Source: Immersiella caudata
Taxonomy: Eukaryota > Ascomycota > Sordariomycetes > Sordariales > Lasiosphaeriaceae
Direction: 5' to 3'
DNA length: 64,000 bases
Assembly (NCBI GenBank): GCA_030512335.1
Contig: JAULSU010000004.1
Span: forward strand, 558,001 to 622,000
Shown: positions 1 through 10,238 of the stretch, one piece after another
How positions within the stretch are numbered: the first letter of the stretch is position 1
Layout: each line of letters begins with the position of its first letter
Position numbers and translations under genes: made by a program
Notes under the pieces: generated by a model
Databases searched by the model: none
What the model was told of the DNA's origin: nothing
The model's input: the letters and a program-made list of their open reading frames with translations, nothing else

Positions 1-353
1 GCCGCAATCCGTCCTCAACAGCGCCTCCACCACTACTGGATCCCTAGATGCGCTTGGCAGGTGTCCTATTGTTCGGTTCCAAATCACGGCTCCCAAGTTT
101 ACGATGATAACTTTATAATCTCTAGCAAGACATTTTGATGAGCCCGCGCTGGGAGCCAGGGAGACATATCCTGCGCGCATCATCAGGCCCTACGCAGTCA
201 AGTAGAGGCGAGGTAACGTCGATTCTGTCCATAATTTCGAGCTCTTCCTCCTCATTCAACCATCAAGGGACGCCAGTGCATCACCAGCTCACTCCAGCCT
301 TCCACAAGACAGATCAACTCACTCCCATTCCAACAAGCTTCCTCAATCCGACA
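1..353. other. 5' flank, no gene seen
   Basis: No supported coding region. The last ~100 bases are C/A-rich and read like the 5' leader of the decayed secreted-protein gene that follows. Confidence 0.4.
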
Positions 354-1017
354 ACGAAGTCCTTCATCACGCTCCTTTTCCCTGCCCTCGCCCTCTCCGC
401 CGCCCTCATCTCCCGCCAACCCAAAGCCCCATCCATCCCCGAAATTAGTAGAATCTGCCGCTAGGAAGGCGACGGCTGCCGCACTGGATCCTTCAGCGCC
501 TCCCTGAACAGCGGCGGCTTATCCACCATCTACTCGCACACCGCCTCCATCATCTTCGGCAGGAACGTCGTCGGCCTCGACCCCATCTCCCTCGCCATCT
601 CAGCTCCCCGCGAGCTCTACTGCAAGTTCGTCGTCGAAGTCCTCTTCCATCTCGGCTGCACCACCACTCTGTTCCGATACATCCATCCCGCGAGGCTCCG
701 CCAAGGTCCAAGGCAATGTCGAAGCCAAGATCACGAACCGATACGTCATGGATCCTACGACTGCAGGTCCGGAGTTCTCGCAACCTGCGGAGATTGTGCT
801 GAGGAGCGATCGGCACAGTGAGATCACGGATTTTTATGATGAGCCGGGCATGGAAAGGGTGTTTTCCTTCCGGCAGGGCGGTACGACCGAGGAGCAGAGA
901 ACTGTTCGGTTTACGTCGGATGTGAGGTATTCCCTGACGGCTTCGAGTGAGCGGGATGAATCGTCTATTGTGGTGGATGCGTCGTTCCTGACCTTGCAGA
1001 GTTCCGCAAACTGTTAG
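354..1017 (+). pseudogene. Decayed small secreted protein gene (DUF4360-like, tentative)
   Basis: The frame from 354 begins with an ACG where a start codon would be expected. It is followed directly by K-S-F-I and a hydrophobic run (LLFPALALSAALIS), which is a typical fungal signal peptide. The frame hits TAG at 462-464. It then continues with plausible coding sequence (cysteine-bearing, GSFSASLNSGG, then APRELYCKF near 600). At about 650-690 the coherent signal moves to another frame, which ends at a stop at 1015-1017 after a C-terminal cysteine. So three lesions are visible: lost ATG, one nonsense codon and one frameshift. The C...GS...LYC layout followed by a beta-rich tail resembles the fungal secreted DUF4360 group, but that is only a recollected pattern. 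An unusual intron structure could explain part of this. Confidence 0.4.
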
Positions 1018-1573
1018 GCAAGGATGAAGGGGTGAAGGGGAGGCGGAGGAGAGAGGTGGGGAACTATATGGAGGCTGGTGTCGGGTGTTAATGCTGGCGA
1101 AGGCGTGGATAATAGCTTTGAATGGTGTTCCCTTGGTTCGGCTGCGGTGTTGTCATGATGGATTAAACCCTAAGAAAAGATGGTGATAAGACAGTCAAGG
1201 CTCGTTGGCCGAGCTACCTCACAGTACAAAGGCCTTTCACCGAAGTGTAGACCGCTATGTTCAAATTTGGTGACGCTTCGTGTATATTGATAAAGGCATT
1301 ACTGGCTGCACTGTTTCCTGCCTTGTCGGCACTTCGCAAGAAGCCTTTGAGTTTTTTTGAATTGCTCGTTGGCCCAAGGGAAAAACACGGTAGTTCAAAT
1401 GCTTAAACCCAGGAGCGGCATACGAAAATGGGGGGCCAATACAATACTCCAACATATATCCATCTCAGATTGGCCTTGCCATGGTCGCCCCGGCGGCGCT
1501 CATCATGGAACTCAAGGCATCCGGTCATATTCACCCACGCCCCAGACACCCCTAGGACATGCCCCAGATACCC
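1018..1573. other. Intergenic, no gene seen
   Basis: About 0.55 kb between the decayed secreted gene and the 3' end of the ankyrin gene. I see only short chance frames. It contains two near-identical short C-rich phrases around 1535-1580 (CCCCAGACACCCCTAGGA and CCCCAGATACCCCTAGGA). Confidence 0.4.
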
Positions 1574-3525
1574 CTAGGAGACCTCTCGCGCTAACTTCGC
1601 AATCCAGGTTGTTCCCCGCCTCCCTTCCTTCTCCGATATACAACCAGGCTTGACGTTCTCTAAAAGACACCGAAGGATTGCAAGAGATAGTCCTTTTTTA
1701 GTCTTGCACTGGGATCCAAACGAAATCTTGAGCGCATATGCGATGGCTGAATACCCCTCCTTGTCTCGAATCTTCAGCGACGCGCCACGCTCGAGAAGCA
1801 AGATGATGGCGGAGGCGCACTAAACCTCGTCGCCATATCCGGAATAACGATTATGCCAGTCGCCACCCATGGCTTGCCCGTCGCGAAGCATCTCCAGATA
1901 TCGGTGAAGGACTATCAGGATTGCGGTTCCCCCGTCGCAGCCGGTGGCATTGGGACTGGCATAGTCGAGAATCAGGGCCATGGTTGAGTTTTGATACGTC
2001 TCTGTGTCTCGTGTTCTCGGCATAATCAGGGTGCTGCGAACGTAGAGGGTGAGACATGCTCCTCGCTCTCCAGCAGAACCGACTTCATCCACCTTCAGCT
2101 TCCCTGTGCCCGCTTTCAAGAGTGCCCGCAAAAGGGGCTCTTCCGCACTTAGTAGGCACCCAGACCAATCCCGCCTAATGAACAGGAACGCCAGAGCCTC
2201 CGTACTGGGGCACACCCCCGCCTCCAGAATTAGAAGAGCAAGAGCGTAGTCTCCTAGTTTGATGGCTCTCTCCATGCTGCGAACATCGCAGCGCCCTTGA
2301 CCAATCTGGACTCGAAGCAAAGGTAGCCGCAGTTTGCGCTCTTTTTCCCAAGGCCTTGGATCTTCGGAGTAGAGTCTGGTCTCACGGTTGGCCCGGTCAT
2401 CGCCTTCCTCGCTGAAATCGTCCTGTTGATATGGGGTGTCGGCCAAGCAACGGTCTGTAAAGACGGCACCGTTCTCGATCAAGGCATTTACGGCCTCCCA
2501 GTTCCTATCATATAGGGCACACGCGAGGGGTGTTCCGAGCTGTCTATCGGGTTGCCGGTCCAAGTCGACGCCCTCTTGGCCCAATAGCTTGATGATTTTT
2601 CCTGCCGAACCCGGCGAGTAGTAAGGCTTGCCAAAACATCCGCAGGCAATGTGAACGGCTGTCACTCCGTAAATGCCAATTTCCGCGTTCGCTATATCGG
2701 CCCCGTGCTTTTTCACCAAATGCTCGACAACTTTGTAGTCCGCATAGAGGCAGGCGCACTGAATCGCATCAAGTCGTTCGAGTGATAATTCCCGGCCAGA
2801 CGAATCTTCCGCCTCCCAGCCCAGTGGACTTCCATCATCAGTTGGCGCCCCGCAATCTGACAGCATGATTGCAGTGTTGGAACGGCCATATGCGGTGGCC
2901 AGGTGGAGGAGGCGCCACCTGCAAAGCTCATCGCCGTGCTTGACTTCCTGTCGGATGTCCGCTCCATGTTCCAAGGCCCATTTGATGGTTTTCCTGCTCC
3001 CAGAAGTCACCGCGAAGGCCAGTGCGGTGCCGCGACCCATCTTGTTAGTACCGAGGAGCATGTCGTCTAGCCACTCGAGTCTTGCTCGGAGTTTCTCCTT
3101 CATGACAGGGTGATAGGCCTCGGCATCAATGTCCACATTGTAGAATAACGCCTTCTTCATGACACTGATTCTGCCATGGTAACCACCCCAAACCAATGCC
3201 GATGGACCACCAAGCGCATAAAGCATTGGCTCGTAGACGTTGTTCAGTCTAACCGAAACTAGGCTCAATGCCGCAAGGGCCTTTGTGTGTATCTTCACAT
3301 CGGCGTCGCTCTCCAAGTGCCTGGCGATCTCGACAAGAAGCTCGGTAGCAAGACGTGTGAGGTAGTCACGACGTCCAGAGTTCGGGATCTCGCTCTAGAA
3401 GGCGCAGATGCCTCATTAGCCTCTGGCAACACAATGCCAAGGTGATCAAATGGCCTCTTTGCATGAAGAGCCCTCATTACAAGAAGAAAAGGCGAGAGGC
3501 ATACCTGCAGAATCGGAGCTTCCAT
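1574..3525 (-). pseudogene. F-box/ankyrin-repeat protein, interrupted by one in-frame TAG
   Basis: Exon 1 is 3525-3505 (MEAPILQ). A 110-nt intron (3395-3504; donor GTATGC, acceptor TTCTAG) leads to exon 2 from 3394. Residues ~15-50 read as an F-box-like helix set (LATELLVEIARHLE ... LAALSLVSVRLN). The rest is ankyrin-like: TALAFAVTSGSRKTIKWALEHGADI, TAVHIACGCFGK, GTPLACALYDRNWEAVNALIENGA. The frame stops at TAG 1820-1822 after ~531 residues. It continues in the same frame with another ankyrin repeat (LLLERGASLKIRDKEGYSAI) and a conserved tail (KPGCISEKE) to 1574. The tail also occurs in the paralogue near 16.2 kb, so the stop is probably a nonsense mutation (for example CAG to TAG) inside a longer protein. 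Such proteins are F-box adaptors or unclassified scaffolds; no specific function is visible. Confidence 0.7.
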
Positions 3526-4379
3526 CACTCCGATGGTCTTGATCTCAGGCTGCAAGGCAGGTGCGGGGTAGAAAGAGGCCTGCGTTTTCGACTGTGATGG
3601 TAGAGGAAGGCTGCGATATGCTCTCTGAAAAAAAAAAAAAACGAACTCGAAGTCACGCGAGCAGCAGAGGTCTGAAGATTACCGCAAGCCACTTGATGAT
3701 TGACGAAGCGGCGCTTTGTCGTTTTGCTTTGGAGGTTGGTGTTTACGGAAGGCGAGAGGCTGCAGTGGAAGTGTGGGAGATGGAAAGAGGGAAGAGGGAG
3801 GAGGACTGGTGAGATTTGTTGCGAAACGGGCCTTGTTGACGCGTTGCGTTGGAAAAAGCGCATGGGCAGGGCGAATTGAAGGTGAATCCAGTATTTACGA
3901 CCAAATCCGGACGTGATGAAAAAGATGGGATGAAACTCGTGGAGCTCCAGCCTCCTCACCAAGACCGCCGGCGGTGGCCACCGTAGCTTCTTCGCACAAA
4001 AGACGGGACAAGAGCCAATGGAATTGTGTTCATTACTCCAACAAATATTTAATCCCTCAACTTGACTGAATCCACGGAAGGTAGTGATCCAGGTCAGCTC
4101 CTGAGCTATCTACATGTATCCTAGGCCGAAGCGCACTTTTGCGGTTTCCAACGGCATGAACACCGCGCACACAAGCATGTTCAGCGCGACCTGTGTCTCA
4201 GCTCTTGCTACTAGCTAATAGGCTACCCATGTTCCTCACTCGCGCGGTGCATGCAAACCATGCCCGTAATTCCCCAAGCCCAACTATAAACTCGCTTTTC
4301 CCTTAGCATAGCCTTCAGTCAGGGGTTTTATCCAGAGTGAAGGAGAATAACGGCTTAATGTTGCGATCATTACCTTTCG
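3526..4379. other. Upstream/intergenic region, no gene seen
   Basis: Promoter-side flank of the ankyrin gene. It includes an A-rich run at 3629-3641. No frame in it carries a recognisable domain or signal peptide. Confidence 0.4.
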
Positions 4380-4610
4380 AGGGTCGGTCGGCAGGGTCGT
4401 GGGAGACTAAGGCAGATAAGAGGGGCAAACACAGAAGCAAGTCCTCACAGACGGGGGTTCACTAGGCCGCTGGTTGTATGCCATTATAGTACACAGTAGC
4501 CCACGGTGTGACTATGCAGTAGGGCGCGACTGAAGATAGTTCAATTGACAAAGCGAATACTTGCGTGAGGAACCAGAAGGATTCCTCACATCATCGTCTA
4601 TAGTTGTGAG
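4380..4610 (-). repeat. Diverged dispersed repeat, inverted relative to the copy near 31.8 kb
   Basis: The reverse complement of this stretch aligns by eye with about 31735-31950 on the + strand. Shared blocks include GGTTCCTCACGCAAGTATTCGC, TCAATTGAACT, GTGAACCCCCGTCTGT followed by AGGACTTGCTTCTG, and GACCCTGCCGACC. Within it, GTGAGGAA and TTCCTCAC form an inverted repeat around a short loop. The copies have accumulated substitutions and small indels. No coding frame survives. It could be an LTR fragment or a non-autonomous element; ends and target-site duplications are not clear. Confidence 0.6.
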
Positions 4611-5040
4611 TCGTAGCAAAGTGTATGGCAAATGGTGGCCTCACCAGCCGAACTAACTACGTCAGTTTAGGTTCTCTGGGCTCCATTCAGCTTGGATGCC
4701 CACGCCATAGCTCTGCTGAGTTTCATTCAGCTTAGTTATCCACACCTCCATAGGTTCTGGCTAGAGGCTAGAACCCCCCTTTTATCTCACGAATACTATT
4801 ATAGTCTAATGTATTAGGCATGCTTCCATCAGCTTAATATCCTTATCTAGCCTTTTAATTACAAAGGCTCTTCTCCTCTAGATGAAAGTACAGCGATTCT
4901 TTTCCGTATTATTAGCATTGATGAGCAGTCGCTAGACTACATGGACGAGGTCCTCCCTGGCGGTGGTCTTTCTCTAACCTCGTCTCAATCTCACGTATCT
5001 TGCTGTTAAACAGATTCCCTCTTGCAGCTCTTATAAGCTG
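4611..5040. other. AT-richer intergenic remnant, no gene seen
   Basis: Contains scattered TTAATTA/TATTA-rich tracts with the look of old, mutated repeat DNA. No coding frame is supported. Confidence 0.35.
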
Positions 5041-5712
5041 TCATCTACGTCGCTTTCTATACGCAGTAGTGCTGAATCCCAACGCTTCAAGACTGTGCAT
5101 CTTGAACCCCTGCTCCGCTTCCCCGTACTCAATGCCAACTCTTCTCTCACCAGAAATACCCGTCATCCAACCAAAGCGATACAAACGTCCCATGCGCTCG
5201 ACGCGGCGATCCCGCTCCCGCCCCCCAAGCATAGAAAGCCGTTCAAAGTCTCGGAGCGTGGCCGAGTCGCAGATGTAGTAGGCCCGGCCCGCCAGTGAGT
5301 CGGGCGATACGGGCATATATGGCCATGCAACGAGACCCATGTGACCGAGTAAGGTGAGGATCATGATGATGAGCAGAGCAACTGTAGTCCAGATGCAGAT
5401 CTCATGCGTCAGCCAAGTCTGTGCCGACGCAAAAGGAACGCCAGACAGAAGAGCTAGTAGAAACTTGGACAGGGCTCCGGCAAAAGCCATGGACCCCGCG
5501 AGAGGGTCGCGCCACCCGAGGGCGCGCCACAAGCCAGTGAAGACGTTCATTGCGCGCGGCTCCAGGATCGAGGGAGCAGCTGACTGGGGTTTCTGCGCCA
5601 TCCGAGTGCCTTGGCGCGGGCTGACGGGCTCTGAGGGAGAACGCCAGTACTGTCCTCCGGGTCTCCCAACAAACTCGCCTACGGCAAAAAGCAGTTCGAC
5701 TGGAAGGTTCAA
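5041..5712 (-). pseudogene. C-terminal fragment of a DUF3433-type membrane protein
   Basis: A ~223-codon frame ends at 5041. It contains a long membrane segment (WTTVALLIIMILTLLGHMGL), then AYYICDSATLRDFERLSML, RERDRRVERMGRLYRFG and a GISGERRVGIEY tail. That order (last transmembrane helix, 'YLCDS..L.DF', 'R.RD..V...G..Y.FG', 'G..R.GI') matches the C-terminus of fungal DUF3433 proteins. Those are usually around 1000 residues or more with many more helices. No ATG starts this frame convincingly: the frame opens with TTG, and CCTTCCAG just inside it could be an acceptor site. The upstream sequence lacks the rest of the protein. I infer a truncated relic. The function of the family is unknown to me. 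Confidence 0.55.
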
Positions 5713-6495
5713 TAGGTAGTCGCGCCCGACGCGGCGAGAATCGAGCGCCGTTTCGACTGTTCTTCTGTCAGATCCTGCTGCGTCGTCAGCTTTGAGGAAA
5801 GAGAGCTGGAGGGGATGAAAGGGCGAAGGAAGAGTTGGAAACGAGGCGGGAGATTTGAATCTCGGACGAGTTTGGTTGCGGGAATGGAATCGAGGTGTTT
5901 TGGTGTCGAGGAAACGCAGGAAGGAACGGGCCTCTCAGAATTCGGCGTTTGTGTTGCCGCGGAATCCAGTTGATGAAGGAAGAGAGGCCTTCTGCTTGCT
6001 TGCTGCGTTGGAGGGGCAAGTTGCTTTGGGGAGAGGGGAGACCCGAGCGCTCTCTATCAGATGAAAAGCTGGCGGACCCAGATTGCTGAGGGTCTTGAGC
6101 ACAGAGACTCCGGGCCGAACATGGAGGCTAGCTACTCGGCTCAAGGAATCTTTGTGGCAGCACAATCGCATCAGGCAAGAAAGGCAGTTCCTTTGTTCGA
6201 GGCTTTCCTGATTGTGTAGTGCTGTGCTTGGGGTATCTCTGCGTCAGATGATCAAAGTGAATTATTTCTTCCTGAACTGCCGGCTCTACCAAGGCAGCAT
6301 GTCTCTTTCAGAGGGAGATATTACAATGTGTAGCAAACAAGCAACATATGTTGAAGCTGGTCCCATGAACCGCCTCAAAGTGCGCAAACGGATTCGTAAC
6401 TCATGATACAACTTCCAAACCCCGGACACCACAAACGCCCCCCAAACGCCCCAAGCATCACAGAAATTCTACACGCCGGGAGAGGTGCACACTGG
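5713..6495. other. Intergenic, no gene seen
   Basis: Nearly 0.8 kb between the DUF3433 relic and the rhodopsin-domain gene. Several short overlapping frames exist on both strands without domains or good starts. Confidence 0.4.
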
Positions 6496-7643
6496 TCATA
6501 CAGACACCGGGCTAGGGGTGTCCGATGAAGTCGTCGATGTAGTTGTTGTCGACGTTGAAGATTTCGTCTTCAGATAATCCCAGGACCGCGCTCGCCAGCT
6601 GACAAAGTATCCTTGTTGCTTCTCTGAGTTCGGCCGGATGGTGTAGACGGAATTGAGCTTCCGTCCAACGCCGGGGCTGAATCGAGGGAGGCCGAATTTG
6701 CGGCTCAACATGTTCTCAAGCGGGACCTTCAACAGCGGAGCGCATGCTGCGATGATGAGCAAAATCTCTTCGATACGGGTCCTTCATGACGACGTCAGCT
6801 CCGAACTGCATTATGCGGGGCCGAGGACAACATACCAGAGATAGCAAGGCATCATATCGCCAACCACGTTGTCAGACCTGGTATCATAGAGCTGCATCGT
6901 CGTGATCTTCGGCACACCAGCGGCCACAGCAACCAACCCGAGACCCATCAGAAGAGAGAGAAGTGCCTTTTCGATGGGGTCACGGCTGAGACGCCAGATC
7001 AGGATGGTCGGCAGTATCGCAAAGACCGCATCACTGATGATGCCGACTGCAACGAAGGCGTACCCGAGGTTCCAAACAGTCTCCGGAGGGAAACATTTGG
7101 CGTCGGGAACCACAGCCCAGACGGCTCGTATCGGGCGGCACTGGAAAAGCTCAAAGATGTTTATCCCGACAAGAAAGACCATGTTGAAGACGATGATTGC
7201 CCAAAGGATGCCCCTCCATAGTTTCTGTTGAGTGATTGAGATCAGGAGCAGCGCCACCGAAACCCGAGCGAATGTGGATGCCCAGTAACCAATGACGAAG
7301 ACGATAAATGTGCAGATCCCTATGATCTCGAGGTCGTCGGCCGACAGAAGGTAGGCGGGTCGTCCGAATCCCCTCGAGACGGCCACGGCGGTCAATATCA
7401 TGGAGAGCAGCTCCGAGAGCTGTCCAGCAAACGTCAGCGAGCGCATGCGGAACCAAGGGTGGGGGTACGAACAAAGGCAACAGTGATAGTATGATCGGCC
7501 GTGTTGAGTCGGTTCTTCGGTCGGATGCGAGTCCAGATGCGGATCGTGTAGAAAACGACGGCGACGGCGAAGAGGGGCACCAGAACAGCGAGCGTGCGAT
7601 ATCCAATCCAAAGATCCGGTGCCTTTCCGACCTCGCCATCCAT
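6496..7643 (-). CDS. Fungal rhodopsin-domain integral membrane protein (SAT4/PTH11-like superfamily)
   Basis: Three exons: 7643-7473, 7419-6836 and 6781-6496, giving about 346 residues. Intron 1 (7420-7472) ends GCTGGACAG. Intron 2 (6782-6835) has a GTATGT donor and joins YLW to TRIEEILLIIAACAP, the conserved last-helix region. Hydrophobic segments include LAVLVPLFAVAVVFYTIRI, LLSMILTAVAVS, IIGICTFIVFVIGYWA, GILWAIIVFNMVFLVGI, VAVGIISDAVFAILPTILI and LLSLLMGLGLVAVAAGV, which is seven including the last. The cysteine FQCRP after helix 4 and C-F-P-P before helix 5 fit the family. The C-tail is Ser/Thr-rich (TSTTTTSTTSS). PTH11-like relatives are plasma-membrane receptors, but most rhodopsin-domain paralogues have no known ligand, and no N-terminal CFEM domain is seen here. 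Confidence 0.85.
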
Positions 7644-8618
7644 GTCGGCGACGACCCATCGACCAGGTTGGGCGCTCGGGTACGGGGACCGGCAGTTGAG
7701 AGAGCGGTCCGACGGTTGACCTGGTGCGTGCAGAACGGGTGCGAGAGTTGGGGAGGGCCAGCATCTTGAGTCAGTCTTGTGGTCGCTGTCAACTGCCGAA
7801 GCCGCACTCGTCGGCAGCAACTCTGGCCAACGCCAACCCGGCTGGCGGACGATCTATCACACGCTTCGAGACCCTATTGGTTGCTGTGCTCGATCGACAT
7901 GGCCTGGAATCTTGGGATTGAACAGGGCTCAGATCCGGGCGGCACTTCATTCGTCGCGGTCTCGATTCCGCCGTTGGGCGCGCATTTTGCGGAGAGCGGC
8001 CGCTGGCGAATCTGGCACCGGGAAGCTCCGCATTTACTGAATCGAGGTTGTTGAGACCCGGCTGTCCAAATCTAGATTGTCGATCATCTTCCGATCTGGA
8101 TGCTCTCATGAAGATTAGCACACCGCTTCGGGAATCGGGCCGAGATGAAGGCTGACAGCGTTTGCGCACAGCCCCGGGTCTTGGCGGGGACGGTGGGAGG
8201 TGCGATTAAGTGCGCCGCCATCGGGCGCAGGCGGCAGCAGCATGCGTGCTCGGCGGGCATGCAGACTTGGATGCAGCGGAAGAGAGGATGTAATCTTCGT
8301 CCAGACCTTTTGAGGCCTGATAGGCGGGACTGGAGAGAAATCTTCGCAGGACAGCAGTTGTCAAGGCTGAGGCCGACGCTGAGGCGCCCGAGGGGCTAAT
8401 GACCTCTACGTCTCCTGTGGTGCTTGGCACCGCGCTAGCTCAGGCCAAGCCTTCAGCCCTGTTCACCCCGCGCACAGGGGTCACGCGACATCATGTGCCC
8501 CCGACCTGAGCTTCACCGTCCTCGGCGGCCACTGGGTCGGAGCATTCGATCGGACACCCTCAACAACACAAACAAAAAAACCGACAAACAACTCAACAAG
8601 AAACAACCGGCTAGATCC
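7644..8618. other. Intergenic, no gene seen
   Basis: About 1 kb upstream of the rhodopsin-domain gene and downstream of the His/Cys-repeat gene. G+C-rich with numerous chance frames on both strands, none with a domain. Confidence 0.4.
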
Positions 8619-10238
8619 CTAAGCGACAAAAACCGGAATCACCAATACCACACCAAGCAACAGGCTCTGAGCTACAACCCGCTCCGCCCCCGCCGTCACA
8701 ACAGGAGCAGCAGGTCGAGTCGACGTGCGGACAGCAGGCGTAGAGGTCAACAAGGTAGTCGGACGGGGTGTACCGGGAGGCGTCGCCGGCTCAGGCACAC
8801 CATCGGGACAGTGCCAGTGGTCTCCGTGGGGCTCGCATTCCCCTGATGCGGGGGGACTGGAACCGGAACCTGAACCGGAACCTGAACCGGAACCTGAACC
8901 GGAACCTGAAGGGGGGGGTGCTTGGTGGTGTGACTCCGTCGGGACAGTGCCAGTGATCACCGTGAGGTTCGCACTCTGCGGATGGCGGAGGGTTTGTAGG
9001 GCTTCCGGGACCTGGAGGCGGCGTGCTTGGCAGTATCACCCCATCGGGGCAGTGCCAGTGGTCTCCGTGAGGCTCACACTCCCTGGCGGACATTGGAGGG
9101 TTCGTAGGGCTTCCTGTTCCTGGCGGCGGCGTGCTTGGCGGTGTCACCCCGTCGGGGCAGTGCCAGTGGTCGCCGTGAGGCTCGCAACCCCCGGAAGGTG
9201 GAGGGTCCGAGGGTCCGCCAGAAGGAGGAGGAGGAAAAGGAGGAGAAGTCGGTTCTGGTACGCCTGGTGGGCAATGCCAATGATCGCCATGTGGCTCGCA
9301 TTGACCCACCGCCGTCGTGGTGGGGGGCTTCGCTGTCGTCGGTTGTGGTGGGGGAGTAGTAGGCTCTGGGACGCCAGATGGGCAATGCCAATGATCTCCG
9401 TGGGGTTCGCATTCACCCGCGTCCGTCGTCATGGGCGGCTCGGTAGTCGTGGGCTGCGGCGGAGGGGTGGTGGGTTCTGGAACGCCGGACGGGCAATGCC
9501 AGTGGTCGCCATGTGGCTCACACTCGCCGATCGTTGTTGTGGTAGCCGATGAGGATGTTGTAAGTTGTGGCGGGGGAGTGCTGGGCTCCGGGACGCCCGA
9601 GGGACAGTGCCAGTGGTCGCCGTGAGGCTCACACTCGCCCGTTGCCGTCGTCTGGGTGGTCGAGGGCCACGGTTGACAATGCCCTATAGCACACGTCAGT
9701 TCTCGATGCAACCACTCCAAAGACGGGGCGGAGGAATCCGTACAATGATCACCGTGGGGCGTGCAATCTGACCCCGTTGGCGAGGGAGGCAGCGTCGGAG
9801 TGCTTGTAGTTGACACGCACGTCGTGGTCGTCACAACAGAGGTGACGATGCTGTAGGCCGCCAGAGCCAACGCATGGGAGTCGTAATACCCCAGGCCGGT
9901 GGCTAGGGCGCCGTTCCCAAGGGTGGCGACGGTGGTGAAGACGGGAATTTTAGTCCCAGACCACGGCACACCTGCGGTCGAATACGCGCTGTTCAACGAT
10001 GACAGGAAAGCGGCATAGTTCGTCACGGTGGTGGGGATACCGTACACGGTGCGTGCTGTTTGGCTAGAGTACCGTGTCAGTCGCGCTGGTCACACACTTG
10101 TAACGGATGGGAGGGATAAGAGAACGACTCACAAGCAGGTCGATCCCGGGGCGCAGTGATCGCTTGGGGTAGGGCTTCCACGGCGAAGGCCTGAAGCAGA
10201 GCCCATGCCCATGGGCTGGTTCCGAAGATGCGTGCCAT
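8619..10238 (-). CDS. Secreted His/Cys-repeat protein, probably GPI-anchored, with frameshift at a C8 tract
   Basis: Exon 1 (10238-10133) encodes a signal peptide (MARIFGTSPWAWALLQAFAV). A 77-nt intron (10056-10132, GTGAGT...ACAG) joins in frame to exon 2 from 10055. After a ~90-residue Ala/Ser/Thr-rich domain come repeats built on CEPHGDHWHCP(S/D)GV, separated by Pro/Thr linkers: seven perfect copies plus one degenerate (DCTPHGDHC) in the main frame. The main frame then runs into a C8 tract (8911-8918) and a (GGTTCAGGTTCC)n repeat (8859-8910), giving Phe-Arg repeats and a stop at 8791. In the neighbouring frame the same repeat encodes Gly-Ser, followed by an eighth CEPHGDHWHCPDGV and a C-terminal hydrophobic tail (VVAQSLLLGVVLVIPVFVA, ending 8619). 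That tail looks like a GPI-attachment signal. Each repeat packs C-x2-H-x2-H-x-H-C, so metal binding at the cell surface is a reasonable inference. The family is not one I can name. Confidence 0.75.
8859..8918. repeat. 12-bp tandem repeat plus G8/C8 tract inside the His/Cys-repeat gene
   Basis: About four copies of GGAACCTGAACC-type 12-mers (8859-8910) abut a run of eight G (8911-8918; C8 on the coding strand). Both are slippage-prone, and their phase decides whether the protein ends in Phe-Arg repeats or reaches the GPI-like tail. Confidence 0.85.

Noticed and set aside
4380..4610. Complete LTR retrotransposon
   Set aside because: Only a ~200-bp block is shared with the other copy. No primer-binding site, gag/pol or paired LTR could be seen.
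8725..9552. 275-codon + strand frame through the His/Cys-repeat gene
   Set aside because: It is the antisense shadow of the tandem repeats. The minus-strand frame has the signal peptide, the intron and the regular Cys/His modules.
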